DNA of 64,000 nt from Takashimella koratensis (lineage: Eukaryota > Basidiomycota > Tremellomycetes > Trichosporonales > Tetragoniomycetaceae): NCBI GenBank assembly GCA_003116875.1, contig BCKT01000010.1, positions 124,001 to 188,000 of the forward strand, given 5' to 3'. The position numbers were made by a program, and so were the translations under genes. The first letter of the stretch is position 1; each line of letters begins with the position of its first letter. Below, in pieces: positions 1 through 10,964 of this stretch. The notes under the pieces were generated by a model, which had not been told where the DNA came from, did no database searches, and saw only the letters and a list, made by a program, of their open reading frames with translations.

Positions 1-41
1 GCAGCGGCGGGGGGAGCCTGTGCTTTAGACGACTTGGCCAT
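1..41 (-). CDS. 5' end of an unidentified gene, cut by window edge
   Basis: An ATG on the minus strand at 41..39 opens a frame that runs off the left edge and gives MAKSSKAQAPPAA. A Lys/Ala/Pro-rich start like this is common in ribosomal and nucleolar proteins, but thirteen residues are too few to name it. It follows the SHR3-like gene in the same direction, and its promoter would be the 42..323 gap, which is A-rich between about 120 and 190. Confidence 0.4.
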   Translation of the reverse strand, partial: MAKSSKAQAPPAA

Positions 42-323
42 TTTGGGTGTAGGTTGGTATGGGGTGGGGTGGGGGAAGTGGAAGATGGATGAGGGAGATG
101 TCGGCTGATAAAAATTTGTGAAAACCTTATGAACCGGTGGGCAAGAATCAACAAAAATATTTCCAAAATCAAAAAAAATAAAAAATTGCTGGATACATCC
201 GGCTCATGGGTCATCGCCTGACCGGTTCAGGGTCAGGTGCAGATTTTATATCGCCGACAGCTACCTCCAGGCGGGCGGTTCTATATCGCCGAGCGTGGCA
301 CCCTCTTCCCGCTCCTATGCACC

Positions 324-1496
324 CTAGATATCCTTCTTGGTCTCGGTCACCGTCCGGGCAGCCTCGTCCAGCGCCTTCTGCTCCCTCTCCTCCACCCGCC
401 CAGCGTACTCCTGCCCAATCTGCATACCGAGCACACCCAGGAGAAGCAAACCGCACAGCGCGTTGCCAGCAGCAAGCACGCGGACAGCCTCGATCTTCTC
501 ATCGTTGGTCGGCGCAATCTCGCGAGGGGGAGAAGGCGGGAGGATGGAGAACGCCGCGCTGACGGAGGACTCGGGGACTGGGAAGGTCAGCCATACATAA
601 GGGTATAGACTCGATGAGATGAGATAGCCGGTACTCACGGAAGATGCGGAGGGACTGAAGGTGCACCGTGAGGTAGAGTACGATCGTCGCGAGCTGCAGC
701 GCTGTAAAAATAGTCAGTTTGGCTACCGGGATTTTGCTTTTAGCCATCTGACTTACCAGCACTGGAGCCGTCAAAGAACATGGCGCTCTCGGTCCACCTG
801 TGGAGCTTGACCAAGATTGCAACGAGCGGGAGGCCAAGAGCGACGTGGAACAGGGCCTGTAATGGTTAGCAAAAGTTCCAGGTCAGATGTTGGGTTCGCG
901 GAAATTACGGTTGGGCAGGGGCTACTCTGTTCCGTATTCAAAGACTCGCAGCCCCCAGCCAATGAGTGAGCCCGCTAGCCAGCATCGGAACCGTATGGAC
1001 CCACTTTGACAGCGCCAGGGGCCTCCCACCACATCTGGTAGAACGTATAAGCGTTCTCGAGCGCCTGGTCGGTGACTGGGCGGTAGAGCAGGGGGATGTC
1101 AACCTGCAGTGATGACACGAGGCGAGGTGAGGAGAGATATGTTTCAGTTGGAGGTTCTCGGGAGACAGGAGTAGAGGATATGACGGATTGTGTCGTCGTG
1201 TCGTTGACAAAGGTGACGAGACGACAAGATGAGTTGAGACGGGAAGCGAGGGAGGAAGGGAGACAGTGTCAGCGAAGGATCCGTAGGCCGGTGAATGAGG
1301 GTTGGAGATGAATCAGAAAGAGTTGCGAGATGCAAAGTCTCGGCGCAAGAGTGAGAGCGAGAAAAGTGAGGTACAGGTGAGAGAGGGGGGGTGAGAGGGA
1401 GCGGAAGGGAGGGAGATGACGTACCACCTGGGAGACAAAGACCATACCGAGGAGGAAGGCCGACGAGCCGATGACAATGTTGCTTGCGAGACTCAT
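324..1496 (-). CDS. SHR3: SHR3-type ER membrane chaperone for amino acid permeases
   Basis: Shr3 proteins are packaging chaperones in the ER membrane that help amino acid permeases fold and leave in COPII vesicles. Five exons join in frame: 1496..1425, 1103..1005, 856..757, 701..639 and 577..324, giving 195 residues. The product has four hydrophobic segments. The first begins at residue 1 with no cleavable signal. A second follows the stretch AVKALFHVALGLPLVAIL, then come the family-typical FFDGSSA and a segment around ATIVLYLTVHL, and a last one around ALCGLLLLGVLG. The tail is charged (EEREQKALDEAART), as in family members. Length and order fit the SHR3 family. The start is the only ATG before the first membrane segment. 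It is divergent from the gene at 2090. Confidence 0.85.
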
Positions 1497-2089
1497 AGTT
1501 AGGTTGGTTGGATGGTAGTTGAACAACGATGAAGATGTGGATGTGGATGGGGATGGGGATGAAGGAGAGAGAAGAGAGGAGTAGGGACAAGTGGAGTAGA
1601 CGAAAGGGGTTATCCTTATCTCTACAGACACAACCCACGCGGAAGGACCCTTGGGCGACGGCAAGCCAACGCCACTAAAGGAGGGGAAGAAATAAATAAC
1701 CTTTAATTAGCAACCAAACCTCCACTTTGGGTGTCCACAAGCTGGACGAGCGTCGATCAATGTGTACGCTGGGCGAGTGACACCCTTGACTGGTTGGAAT
1801 CCACTCTTCACCACTCCATCTTCACCCTCAACCCCATTCTCTTCTCAACTCACCACTCAATCTTCGACCTCATACCCTCTCCATCCCCTTCTCCCTTCTC
1901 CTTCTCTCCCTTCTCCTTCTTTCCTCTCTCTTGACACCTCGTCTTGACGGGACGTCTTGTTTCTAGCCCACCCTACTCTCTCTTCCCCACCGTCCCTTTC
2001 TTCCGTCCTCTTCGACTTTCCCTTCTTACCTCGCCTCCTTCCCTCTTCCTACCCACTTACCTCTCACCTCCCCATCGTCCTCTCCCATC
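1497..2089. promoter_or_regulatory. Divergent promoter region, CT-rich on + strand
   Basis: This 593-base gap lies between the starts of the SHR3-like gene and the Ser/Pro-rich gene. From about 1790 to 2085 the plus strand is strongly pyrimidine-rich (runs of CTCCCTTCTCC type), typical of leader and promoter DNA in basidiomycete yeasts. I see no gene here; short open frames are low complexity. Confidence 0.5.
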
Positions 2090-3546
2090 ATGCCGTCCCT
2101 GCCCACTCGCACCTCTCACACCTCTCCTACCCGCTCTGTCAGCATCGACCCGCTCCACACCCTCTTCACTCGCCGTCACCTATCTCTTCCCACTCGTGAA
2201 TCCCTGTCCGACCCAGGACCTAGCCAATGGCGCCGTATCTTCACCCAACATGACGGTCGCAAGCCTCCAGACAGCTCTGCACCCGTCAGTTCTGGTGGAC
2301 TTCCTCGCATCACCGAGCTGACATGCATACAGGCGGCGACTACACCTCCCGGCTATCGTTTTGAGGGGCTGCTGGACAGCCCGGGGTCCATCCTCCCACC
2401 GATCTTCATGGTCACCCCACCCCCCTCTCCCTCCCCCTCTCCTTCTTCCATCTCCCCCAACCCCTCGGTCGACATCTCCGATCCCTCCGACCCTTCTTAC
2501 CCCTCCATTGTGGGCGACTCATCCGTGAACTCGCCTACCCCTCAGGGCATACTTCGTCCTCAACACAACAGGGCCCCACCTCCTTCCCCGAATCCATCCT
2601 CTTCCTCTACTCCCTCCACACCCTCTACTCTTCCTTCCCATACTACCTCCGAAAGCGACCTCGTCTGGTTCCTGGCGCAACTCGAAATCACCCGCCGCCC
2701 GGACGCAGACGCAACCACCTCCGAAGGCGACCTGTGGCCTTGGCGCGACACGAACACGGAGTTTGAAAGCGACCCGAACTACCCAGACCCACTCCGGACG
2801 TCCACGCCTGTCCTGGCGTTGGCAGGGGTTAGCCCGTACCTCGGAGGACCGCTATCGAGTATCCCATCCTCGCCGGGGAGATACGAACCACCTTCTACAC
2901 CCATGTTTGATGATTTTCACTTCCCGGACGTACCTAGCGACGATTGGATCCATGCGGATATGCTTGACTGGGACGAAGAAGAGGGGCACGGAGAAGAAGG
3001 GGAGGCGATGTTAGTCCAAGCGGTCAAGGAGCAAGCGGTGGAATATGATGCAGACGTCTCTTCGTTGTCTGATGCGGTCAGGCGCCCGAAACGTGCCTTG
3101 GATGAAGACGAGCCGGACGACGAGACGATTCCTGTGAAGAGCGAGCTGGACGACCAAAACACCCACGTCAAAGAGGAGCCGTCGACCTCGACTGTAGACT
3201 CGGGACTTTCAACTCCGTGCACTCTCATGTCAAGGCTGCGATTCTCTTCCCCTGACACCAAGTCCGACCGAGACGACAAGTACGACAAAGGCTCCCAAGA
3301 CGCCGTCAAGGTTGATGCCAAAGACAACAAAGACGATATTCAACGTCTCCTCATCCCGAGCAAGTTCGGTACCTCCTTGTCCACCGACACCAACATTTCG
3401 AGTAAGTCAGAGGTAACCTTTAAGCAGCTAGTCTCTTTATTGTCACCGTGGCGCCTAGCTATAAGCTTCTCCGCTGACAACGTACAGCCACCTTCCCGTT
3501 TCTGCAGGACAGTCAGCGCTCGCCGAAACGTTTCCGGTCTGACTAG
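2090..3546 (+). CDS. Ser/Pro-rich low-complexity protein, function unknown
   Basis: The gene has an exon at 2090..3401, an intron at 3402..3487 (GTAAGT donor, CTGAC branch, ACAG acceptor) and an exon at 3488..3546, giving 456 residues. The C-terminus becomes FPFLQDSQRSPKRFRSD. The protein is almost wholly disordered in appearance. A Ser/Thr/Pro-rich N-terminal half holds a PPPSPSPSPSS run, an acidic patch DWDEEEGHGEEGE follows, and then a Lys/Glu/Asp-rich part. There is no membrane segment and no recognised domain. The KR-rich clusters and acidic patches would suit a nuclear regulatory protein, but this is only a guess. A 48-base in-frame stretch, 2285..2332, has a GTCAGT donor, CTGAC and ATACAG acceptor and may be a further intron, which would shorten the protein by 16 residues. 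Confidence 0.65.
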
Positions 3547-4328
3547 GCACGTCCTCCACTATACCACACAAGGTACCTGTGCCCTTTGATTCCCAAGATT
3601 CGATCCCAATGAAGCCTTCCGCCGCTCCCATTTTGTCCCACATGTACTCCGCATTCCCCACCTTTGTCTCACCGCGACACCCAATCATCCTAATGTACCA
3701 TCCCCGTCGTTGTCATATTGTACATAGCCCACCTCATTGCACACACCTCCCACCTCCACCCGCGCTCGGTCGTCGACAACGGGGCCTTTGCCCACTAGCC
3801 TCTCATCATCCCTTTATGTTCATCCCCAAGCCGTTCCTCTTCGCCCTCTCCGAGTCTACGTCGACTACACCTTCTTCCTTATACTCCACCTCACACATCA
3901 CCATAGTCTTGTAGCATACTTGTGACCTTTACCATCCATGTATCCATTGTGTATTCATCCAATCATCTTAGTCTTGGATCTATTTTCGTCCCAAAGCCGC
4001 GCCCTCAGCGACGTCCGCTCAAAACCACCGATTAGCGTGAGACAAGACATCGCCCACCATCTGACCGGTCACGCCCAGCCCAACCCACTGGTCATCTCGG
4101 CACGCCTCATGCACCTGACCCACGTCGTTCAGATAACTCCCCGAAACCTAGCTTCTAGCTTGATGTTTAGCCCCATCTCAGAGTCCTTTGACACCGCCTT
4201 ACCTTCGCCGGGCACCATCAATAGACCTCACGACGCTATTCTTAAAGTGTTGGCAAGTCGAACCGCGTCAAACGCCCGCTGTACCACCTACCCCGATAAA
4301 TCGAGAGGACACGCAGGTCGGTGAAAGG
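3547..4328. other. Intergenic, no gene seen
   Basis: This stretch holds the 3' flank of the Ser/Pro-rich gene and the upstream region of the first small secreted protein gene. Open frames here are short and lack splice-compatible extensions. It ends at the TATA box at 4329. Confidence 0.4.
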
Positions 4329-4337
4329 TATATAAAG
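4329..4337 (+). promoter_or_regulatory. TATA box of secreted protein gene 1
   Basis: TATATAAAG lies 87 bases upstream of the ATG at 4416. The paralogue has an almost identically placed box 88 bases before its ATG, which supports a strong, TATA-driven and probably inducible promoter for both. Confidence 0.6.
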
Positions 4338-4415
4338 CATGCAGACGAGTTACCACCGCCTCGACTCCTAACGACCCAACCTTCTTCAAATCATACCCCC
4401 ACTGCCACTACTGAC

Positions 4416-5006
4416 ATGAAACCAACCACCGCTCTCACGTTTGGTGCAATCCTCGCGACGTCAGTGGTCGCTATTGACCTGAGGTTACTCATTACCGCTC
4501 CGACATGCTACAATTACACCGATTTCCAAGCTACGTGAGTCGTCCTTACCCATCCTGCTGTCCCCCGTCCTTACCCCTTCTGGCCCTCGGCCGCTTGTCG
4601 ACGAGGCATTGTTCGTGCTCTGTGTGCTCATCATACCCAGATTCACCCAGCTGTGCCCTGTTTACCCGCCTGCATCGGCTAAAGGGGATATTTTCCTCTC
4701 GGTGGGGTTCGTCCCCGGTGACTACTCAGGCGCCAACAACACCAGTAAGTCCAAGTCAAGTCCAAGTCCAAGTCCCAGGTCAAGTCGAATTCACTCAGAA
4801 GAGGAGGGCGAGCTGACGGTAGATCCCCCCACAGCCGAAGCCCTCGCGTACTGCGTAAGTCTAGAGGTTCGGGAGCAAGTCAACCAAGGCGAGGAGCTGA
4901 TCAAGTGCAGGTGTGGAATAACACCAATCTCAAAATTGGAGAATACGTTGATTACACGACCCAGCTCGTCACTCAGCTCGGAGGGGTAGTCCTTCCTCCG
5001 TCGTAG
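4416..5006 (+). CDS. Small secreted cysteine-containing protein 1
   Basis: Four exons, 4416..4534, 4641..4744, 4835..4854 and 4911..5006, join in frame to 112 residues. Residues 1-19 form a signal peptide ending near SVVA. The mature part has three cysteines, in PTCYNYT, QLCPVYP and ALAYC, and several NxT/S sequons. I do not recognise the family. The gene at 5610 is a clear paralogue: exons 2 and 3 have the same lengths (104 and 20 nt), the intron phases match, and shared motifs include RLLxTxPxCxNYTxF, CPVxP, YSGxNN and YTTQL. Together they look like a recent tandem duplication of a small secreted protein or effector-like gene. The exon model is certain in the middle. The last acceptor is slightly less sure. 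Confidence 0.75.
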
Positions 5007-5186
5007 ACGCTCTTGTCGTACCCACCCAGCAATCCACCAAGCGTGGTCCCCTCGGCGAGCTCTGAATGTAGCTTTCTCTAATAACTAGGAGACAGTGGTT
5101 GCAAGATACGTGTTTAGTGGTACTGGATATGAATGACGAAATGATCGACGTAGAAGTCAGGAACCTAGACAGACGCAAGTCATAGA

Positions 5187-5245
5187 CCAGGAGTCAGGAA
5201 TCAAGTAGTCAAGGAGTCAGGAGTCAGGAGTCAGGAGTCACAAGT
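5187..5245. repeat. GGAGTCA short tandem repeat
   Basis: The heptamer GGAGTCA recurs several times between the two secreted protein genes. The block begins with TAGACCAGGAGT, a string that also directly follows the stop of the second gene (6137..6148), so it may be duplicated 3' flank that later expanded. Confidence 0.55.
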
Positions 5246-5521
5246 CTGACTTGCGAGGACGACAACGAGACCGACCGACGTCTACCACCGCTCAATTCTC
5301 CGCTCCGAGCTACATGTACGCTCCGAGCTAGTCCAGCACCGCCACCAGGATGTACTCCACTCGCCCCTCCTTACTCATCTTCTAACTGGACAATGCACGT
5401 GATGACCGAGACCGCAGGGTACAGGTGGTACGCTCAAAGCAGACCGCTCTTTCACAGCTTGTAGGGGACATGACGTCCCCCCTCGAATACTCGAGTCCGC
5501 TCGAGCCATCCGCTTGAGCAG

Positions 5522-5528
5522 TATATAA
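5522..5528 (+). promoter_or_regulatory. TATA box of secreted protein gene 2
   Basis: TATATAA lies 88 bases before the ATG at 5610, matching the spacing in the paralogous gene. Between 5007 and this box I see no gene. Confidence 0.6.
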
Positions 5529-5609
5529 CTCTTGCCTCGACCCCGCACAGGCCCAAATAATTAGCCAAGCCAGACTTGTAGCCCAGTCGCAATCTTTAGC
5601 CCCCACATC

Positions 5610-6138
5610 ATGCGCCTCACTATCACCACATTAGCCGCGACTGCCCTTGCAGCAATCGCGATCCCAGTCTCTGCACTTGACGCAAGACTCCTCGTCACCG
5701 TCCCATCCTGCCTCAACTACACCACATTTGAGACTGCGTATGTCACCGACACGTCTCCACATCCAGCTATCCGGCTTGATCAAGACTCTGATTGACGTCC
5801 ATGGTACAGGTTTCAAGAATTTTGTCCAGTGTTCCCGCAGGCAAAAGTGGATAACAACACGTACCTCGCGACTTATTTCCACCCAGGGAATTACTCGGGC
5901 GGGAACAACCAATGTAAGGCGGCTGGTTATTGGATTTGCCTAGAATCTGGTCTTTGAGAAGAGAACACTGACCTCCCTCTTCATGACCCCGGATAATAGC
6001 GCAAGCGCTGATCTATTGTGTGAGTCGGAGTCCGTGAAACAAGGAAAGCGCTGACATGGTTAGTCGTACACGAACGCCTCGGGCGCGCCGGTGGAGTATA
6101 CCACCCAGCTGGCGACGATGTTGGGCGGGACGTTCTAG
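5610..6138 (+). CDS. Small secreted cysteine-containing protein 2
   Basis: Exons 5610..5737, 5810..5913, 6000..6019 and 6064..6138 give 108 residues. The signal peptide covers about residues 1-22 (LAAIAIPVSA). Cysteines occur in PSCLNYT, EFCPVFP and LIYC, at the same places as in the upstream paralogue, and sequons NYT, NNT, NYS and NAS suggest glycosylation. Exon 2 (104 nt) and exon 3 (20 nt) are identical in length to those of gene 1, so gene structure is conserved although the sequences have diverged to roughly half identity. No domain is recognised. Secretion is inferred from the signal peptide alone. No GPI signal or transmembrane segment is seen. Confidence 0.78.
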
Positions 6139-6578
6139 ACCAGGAGTAGGAAGTCACTTGCTGCGACTGAGATCGGCCGCCGAGCAGGGTATTATACGAT
6201 GAGATGCATAGTGTCCGTCATGGTCGTCATGCAGCATGGTCCGAAGGATACGGCCGAGGAGACGGACGATTGCCTAGGCGGTGACTGGTCTTCCCTCCCG
6301 GTTAAGTGATTACCGCGATGCGGCGGTGTTACAAAAGCCGAATAGGACCGACGTGGGTCAAAGGATTCTAATTGGGGGATTAGGAATCACTCTGCGTTCA
6401 AACTCAAACTCCACTCGGTTCCCTGTTCCCTGTTCCCTGTTCCCACATCGCTTCCTCGCGACCGCAAACACAAACCCCGCGATCGCCTTCATTCCTATAT
6501 AACATCCATACAGCCCCACCCAGCCCCACTCCTCCCCTCCCCAATCAGGACTACACCAACACACCCTACACACTACGC
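6139..6578. other. Intergenic, promoter of carnitine acetyltransferase gene
   Basis: No gene is seen. A short direct repeat of CCCTGTT occurs at about 6421..6440. A pyrimidine-rich stretch at 6505..6560 leads into the start of the carnitine acetyltransferase gene. Confidence 0.4.
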
Positions 6579-8747
6579 ATGATCCCCCGCCCTGCACTCC
6601 CTCGACGGGCGCCTGCACGCGTACGTCTCCGCCTCCTCCTTTGTCCAACGTAGCTAACTTTGTCACCAACTACAGACCATGCCCGTCGCGATCCGCGCAC
6701 TGAGCGCGACTCCACGCAAATCCTCTTCCTCACCTACCCCACTCTACGCCTCGCAATCTACCTTACCTCACCTACCCGTTCCTACCCTCTCCTCGACGTT
6801 CAATAAATACCTCGAGACTCTTGTCCCTCTTCAATCCGCTTCCGAACACGCGAAATCCAAGTCCCTCGTAGAAAAGTTTCTCGCCAGCGATCTCTCGTCC
6901 ACTCTCCAGAAGAGACTGGAGAAGAGAGCGAGCGAGAGAGAATCGTGGTTGAGTGAATGGTGGAATGAGACAGCGTATATGGGTTACAGGGGTAGGATTA
7001 TACCCAATGTTAGCTACTTTTACCTCCACAAGCGCGGGCTAGGAAAGGGCAAGTCGCAGGAGGAAAGGGCGGCAGAGTTGGTCAAGGCGACTATGGATTT
7101 CAAGAAGCTAGTTGATAGGTGGGTAGAGATGTGAACGAGCTGACGGAAGCGAACGACTCGAGCCGGAGAAAGTCAAGGGCCAGCCCCTCTGCATGGCATC
7201 ATACAAGTATCTGTAAGTGTAGTTGTTACATCGCTGACATCAGGTTCAACGCTGTACGTATCCCCACAACTCCAGCGGATATCCCACAGGCGTACCCGCC
7301 ATCCGACCACTTTGTCGTCCTCTGCAACGACCGCTACTTCAAGGTCAACGGGGGCGCGAGTGCGGCCGACCTTGCCAAAGCGTTTGCAGAGATCAAGCGC
7401 ACCGCGACCGAGCCAGGACCAGGGATCGGGATCTTTACAGCTGAAGACCGAGATGTTTGGACAGAGGTGGGTAATCGTTTGATCACGCTGACATCAGGCC
7501 CGACGTCACCTTCTCTCCCTTGGGAATACCGAGGCGATTCAGACAATCGATAGTGCGGTGCTCCTTGTCTGTCTAGACGAAGCCGTGCCAAAGACCGACG
7601 ACGCAAGGGCGTGGTCGTACTGGGCCGGAGGGGTGGACCCTTCGGCCAACGGCAAGGGATTCAACAGGTGGTTTGATAAACACGCCATTGTCGTCGACTC
7701 GTCAGGAGAGTCCGGGTTCAACGGGGAACGTAAGTTTTAATTTGACTGCATTAACGACAGATTCCATGCTCGACGGAACGACGACGATACGGTACAACGA
7801 GTTTATGCTCGCGGGGCTGGACAAGGGCGTCGTCTCGCTTGATGGGAGTGGGTCGCCAGGTGTCGAGGAGATCAAGTTTACCATCGACGCCAAGATCCGT
7901 GACCAGATTGCGTCGTCGCGTGCGTCCTTTGCCGAGGAAATGGGCAAGCAGGATCTCCATATGGTGCACTTTACGGAGTACGGCAAGAACGTGATCAAAA
8001 CGTTCAAAGTGTCTCCCGACGCCTGGGCGCAGATGGTCAAGCAGCTCGCGTTCCATCGACTCCGAGGACGCCCAGGAGTGACGTATGAGTCGTGTCAGAC
8101 TCGCAAATTTTTGCTCGGTCGAACCGAGGTGATTCGATCGGCATCTGCAGAGTCTAAAGCCTTTGCCGAGGCGATGTTGGGTGACGTCTCGGATACCCAG
8201 AGGGAAGCACTGTTTAGGAAAGCCGTGGCGAGGCATGTCCAGTACTCGGTTTGGGCGGCGGATGCCCAAGGTGTGGATAGGCACATGTTTGGGTTGAGAA
8301 AGTTGCTGAAGGAGGGTGAAGAGATGCCGGAGGTGTTTAGGGAAGAGGTGTTTGGGAGGAGTAGTCATTGGGAATTGAGCACGAGTCAGTTGTCGAGTAA
8401 TTATTTGGATGGGTGGGGGTATGGCGAAGGTGAGTCCCAGTGCATCGAGCGAAGCGAGGACTCGAGGGAGTCGGAGGAAGAGGAGTTAGACGTGTAGGAG
8501 GGGCAGGAGTGGGCCACGGGGACGGAAAGAAGACGGTCGAGTGGACTGGAACGTCACTTCAACAAAGCTGACACTTCCAGTCGTACCCGACGGCTATGGC
8601 CTCTCTTACTCAATCCACGACGACGCCCTCCGATGGGGGATCACCACACTCAACGGTGACGCTCAGGTCTTTGGGAAAGCCCTATGCGACGCTGCCGTTG
8701 AATTGAAGGAGATGATGGAGAGAGCGAGGGATAAAGCAAAACTTTAG
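6579..8747 (+). CDS. Carnitine O-acetyltransferase, mitochondrial
   Basis: The enzyme moves acetyl groups between CoA and carnitine for the acetyl-carnitine shuttle. Seven exons, 6579..6620, 6676..7118, 7150..7212, 7244..7466, 7498..7729, 7761..8429 and 8581..8747, give 612 residues, normal for the family. The Arg-rich, acid-free N-terminus (MIPRPALPRRAPARTM) is a good mitochondrial presequence and exists only if the first small exon is used. Family blocks are all present: LPHLPVPTL near the start, PLCMASYKYLFNAVRIP, the catalytic histidine in NGEHSMLDG, the carnitine/CoA-site block RKFLLGRTEVIRS and the C-terminal VVPDGYGLSYSI. Introns 2-5 are each exactly 31 nt. The fourth of these (7730..7760) splits the catalytic His codon after its first base. 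No peroxisomal C-terminal tripeptide is seen (ends DKAKL, close to but not SKL; AKL is a weak PTS1, so dual targeting is possible). Confidence 0.95.
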
Positions 8748-8975
8748 AGATCTGGAAAATCTGTATTTGTTAGATGTGACGATTGTCAAGATGCAACCTG
8801 TCAGTGATGTTGGTAGAGATCAGTCGTCGGATGAGTGAACGAGATAGGGAGAAGGAAGAAAGGGAAAGGTTGGGGCAGATTAATACATGATACAATGCGT
8901 ATGAGTGATGCGGCAAGTCGGTAGAAGAGTACGAGGACGCGAGTTGTCCAAGAAGAGAATATACGAAAGAAGTCG

Positions 8976-9395
8976 TTACCGGAGTTTGCTGAGAAGGTGG
9001 TTGATCTGCTCGAGTCAGCAATATCCCCACATGCTTCACTCAGGAAAGCCAGTTTCCAGACCCGAACTTCTACTCACACTTCCACTCCGCTTCGACCCGC
9101 CCTTGCCACCTTTCTCCATACAAGTCTTCAACGCTCTAGCTGCTGCCGCACACCCGTTTGTGCCCTCCGCTGAGGCCCGGAGGTCGCCTGTTGCCGCGAA
9201 ACAACCAAGGAGCGCGGAGAGCTCAGCCGAGCATGGCGGGATCGGTGTTTCTGCAAAGCGTCAGCATGGTTGTGATGTAGAAAGGAGGTGATGAGGAAGC
9301 GCGGATAGGAGACGGGGTGATTGAGAGGGGGAGCGCGAGCGAGAGGGACAGGGGCTAGACGTACGCCGCGATGGTCTGACCTTGAAGCGAACCAT
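8976..9395 (-). CDS. MRP10: Mitochondrial small ribosomal subunit protein mS37 (Mrp10), CHCH fold
   Basis: mS37 is a small twin-CX9C protein of the mitochondrial ribosome small subunit, imported through the Mia40 relay. Three exons, 9395..9365, 9250..9078 and 9005..8976, give 77 residues. The second exon encodes a perfect pair of CX9C helices: C-SAELSALLG-C and C-AAAARALKT-C, preceded by the basic start MVRFKVRPSRR and followed by a Lys/Gly-rich linker and INHLLSKLR. Size, basic ends and cysteine spacing fit Mrp10/CHCHD1. No other CHCH family fits as well, since COX assembly factors lack this basic N-terminus. Its start faces the hydrolase gene at 9592 across 196 bases, and its stop converges on the carnitine acetyltransferase gene. 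Confidence 0.82.
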
Positions 9396-9591
9396 GATGA
9401 TGGAGACTATCGACGAAAAAAACACTTGGGAAAAAATCAGAAAACAAAGATCTCTTATCATTTTTGAAACGTCACTGGGTCAACAAAATTGCCACGTCAT
9501 ACTCATTTACCGCCGGCGACCCGGTTTCATCCCAAGCGAGCTCCCTCCCTCACACTTCCTCTTTCATTACCTATACATCCACGAAATTACC

Positions 9592-10744
9592 ATGGACACC
9601 CCTCTTCAAGGCTCGCTCAGCCTCTACGCTGTCCCCGGGAAGACGCACCGCAAGTACCCTTTCTTCACAACAGGATCGACAACAGCTTCGCGCGCAGTGA
9701 TTTTCATAGGAGGACTGTTCAACGGGCTAGGAGATGTGCCTTATCTGCCTACGTTGTCGGGCGCTCTCGGCGAGGCGGGATGGAGGTTGTGAGTGGACCT
9801 AGAGCGTGATAGCGAGCTGGCAGGAGGGTTAGGCTGGGACTATATAGTGAATAGTCGAGCTGATAGTTGGCAGAGTACTGTTCCATTGGTCATCTGCGTA
9901 CGAGGGCTTTGGGACGGGAAGTCTGGACAGGGATAGAGACGAGATTGCCGCGCTAGTCGCGCACCTCCGGACGACTGGTGAGTTGAAATCTTTCGTCATG
10001 TCCGTATCTCACCCATGCCAATCGTGCCATCCATGATCCATCTCCTACAAACCTCTCACCCGTTGTCTATCTTTCACCGCCTACTGACATGACCAGGCGT
10101 ATCCACGATCGTGCTAATGGGCCACTCCACTGGCTCCCAAGACGTCATCCACTACCTCACCACCCGATCCGACATCGAAGGCGGGATCATGCAGGCACCC
10201 ATGTCTGATCGCGAATTCATCGAGCTCAACATGAAAGAATGGGTCGAGATGCTGCCTGGTGCAGAGGAGTTGGTCAAGGCTGGTAAAGGGGAAGAGGCAT
10301 TGGATGTTTCGTTTATTCCCAACGAGGTGATGAAGATCTCGGCGTATAGGTTGTGGAGCTTAGTTTCCCCGAGGTGAGCCAAGTTCGGGGATCTCCTTTC
10401 CTTGTCTGTGCTGAATTGCCCTCGTTAATAACGCCAGCGGGGACGACGACTACTTCACCACCGACCTCCCTTTGACGCCAGACGGTCTCCACGCCCACCC
10501 ACTATCCACATCCTTCGGCGCGCTTTCTGCCCCAGCTCTCGCCTTGTACAGCGAGAAAGACGAATACTCTGTCCCCGCGGCATCCGATCCCTCAGTCCAC
10601 CTCAACCGATGGAAAGACGCATCCAAAGGGAAACTCGAGTGGAAGGTTGTGGCCGGCGCGACTCACGCAGTGGAAGGGAAGGAAGAACAGGTGGTGTTGA
10701 GTGGAAACGTGGTGGATTGGTTGAAGAGTCAGTTTGGAGCGTAA
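9592..10744 (+). CDS. Alpha/beta hydrolase of the DUF1749 family
   Basis: Exons 9592..9788, 9874..9977, 10097..10373 and 10438..10744 join in frame to 294 residues. The fold shows the oxyanion loop FIGGLFNGLG near residue 40, the nucleophile elbow LMGHSTGSQD with Ser as nucleophile, a late aspartate in YSEKDEYS and the catalytic His in GATHAVEG. This is the DUF1749 (PF08538) family, which includes the fungal siderophore esterase SidJ, so an esterase acting on a siderophore or other small ester is possible. The substrate cannot be told from sequence. There is no signal peptide, so it should be cytosolic. The start codon is the first ATG in frame with the family N-terminus. Confidence 0.85.
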
Positions 10745-10964
10745 GGTGGGTAGGATTGTGTCTTGTTGAACCTTTCATTCAGAGACAAGTGTAGATGCAT
10801 CAGTACATATCCGTGTATGCCGCACTTCCATCGCAAGCCGCTTCCCAATCATCAGTCTGCACGTCTCGTCATCTGCCGTTCGAGCCTCAGCAGTGCCTCA
10901 GTAGAATGGGTTAACTGCTTCCATCAAGGGAGGTCGGCGGTACGCAGGCTGTTTTTGAGAGCAG

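Noticed and set aside
5187..5245. GGAGTCA repeats considered as a CRISPR-like or regulatory array
   Set aside because: Units are directly abutting with no spacers and the genome is eukaryotic; a simple tandem repeat.
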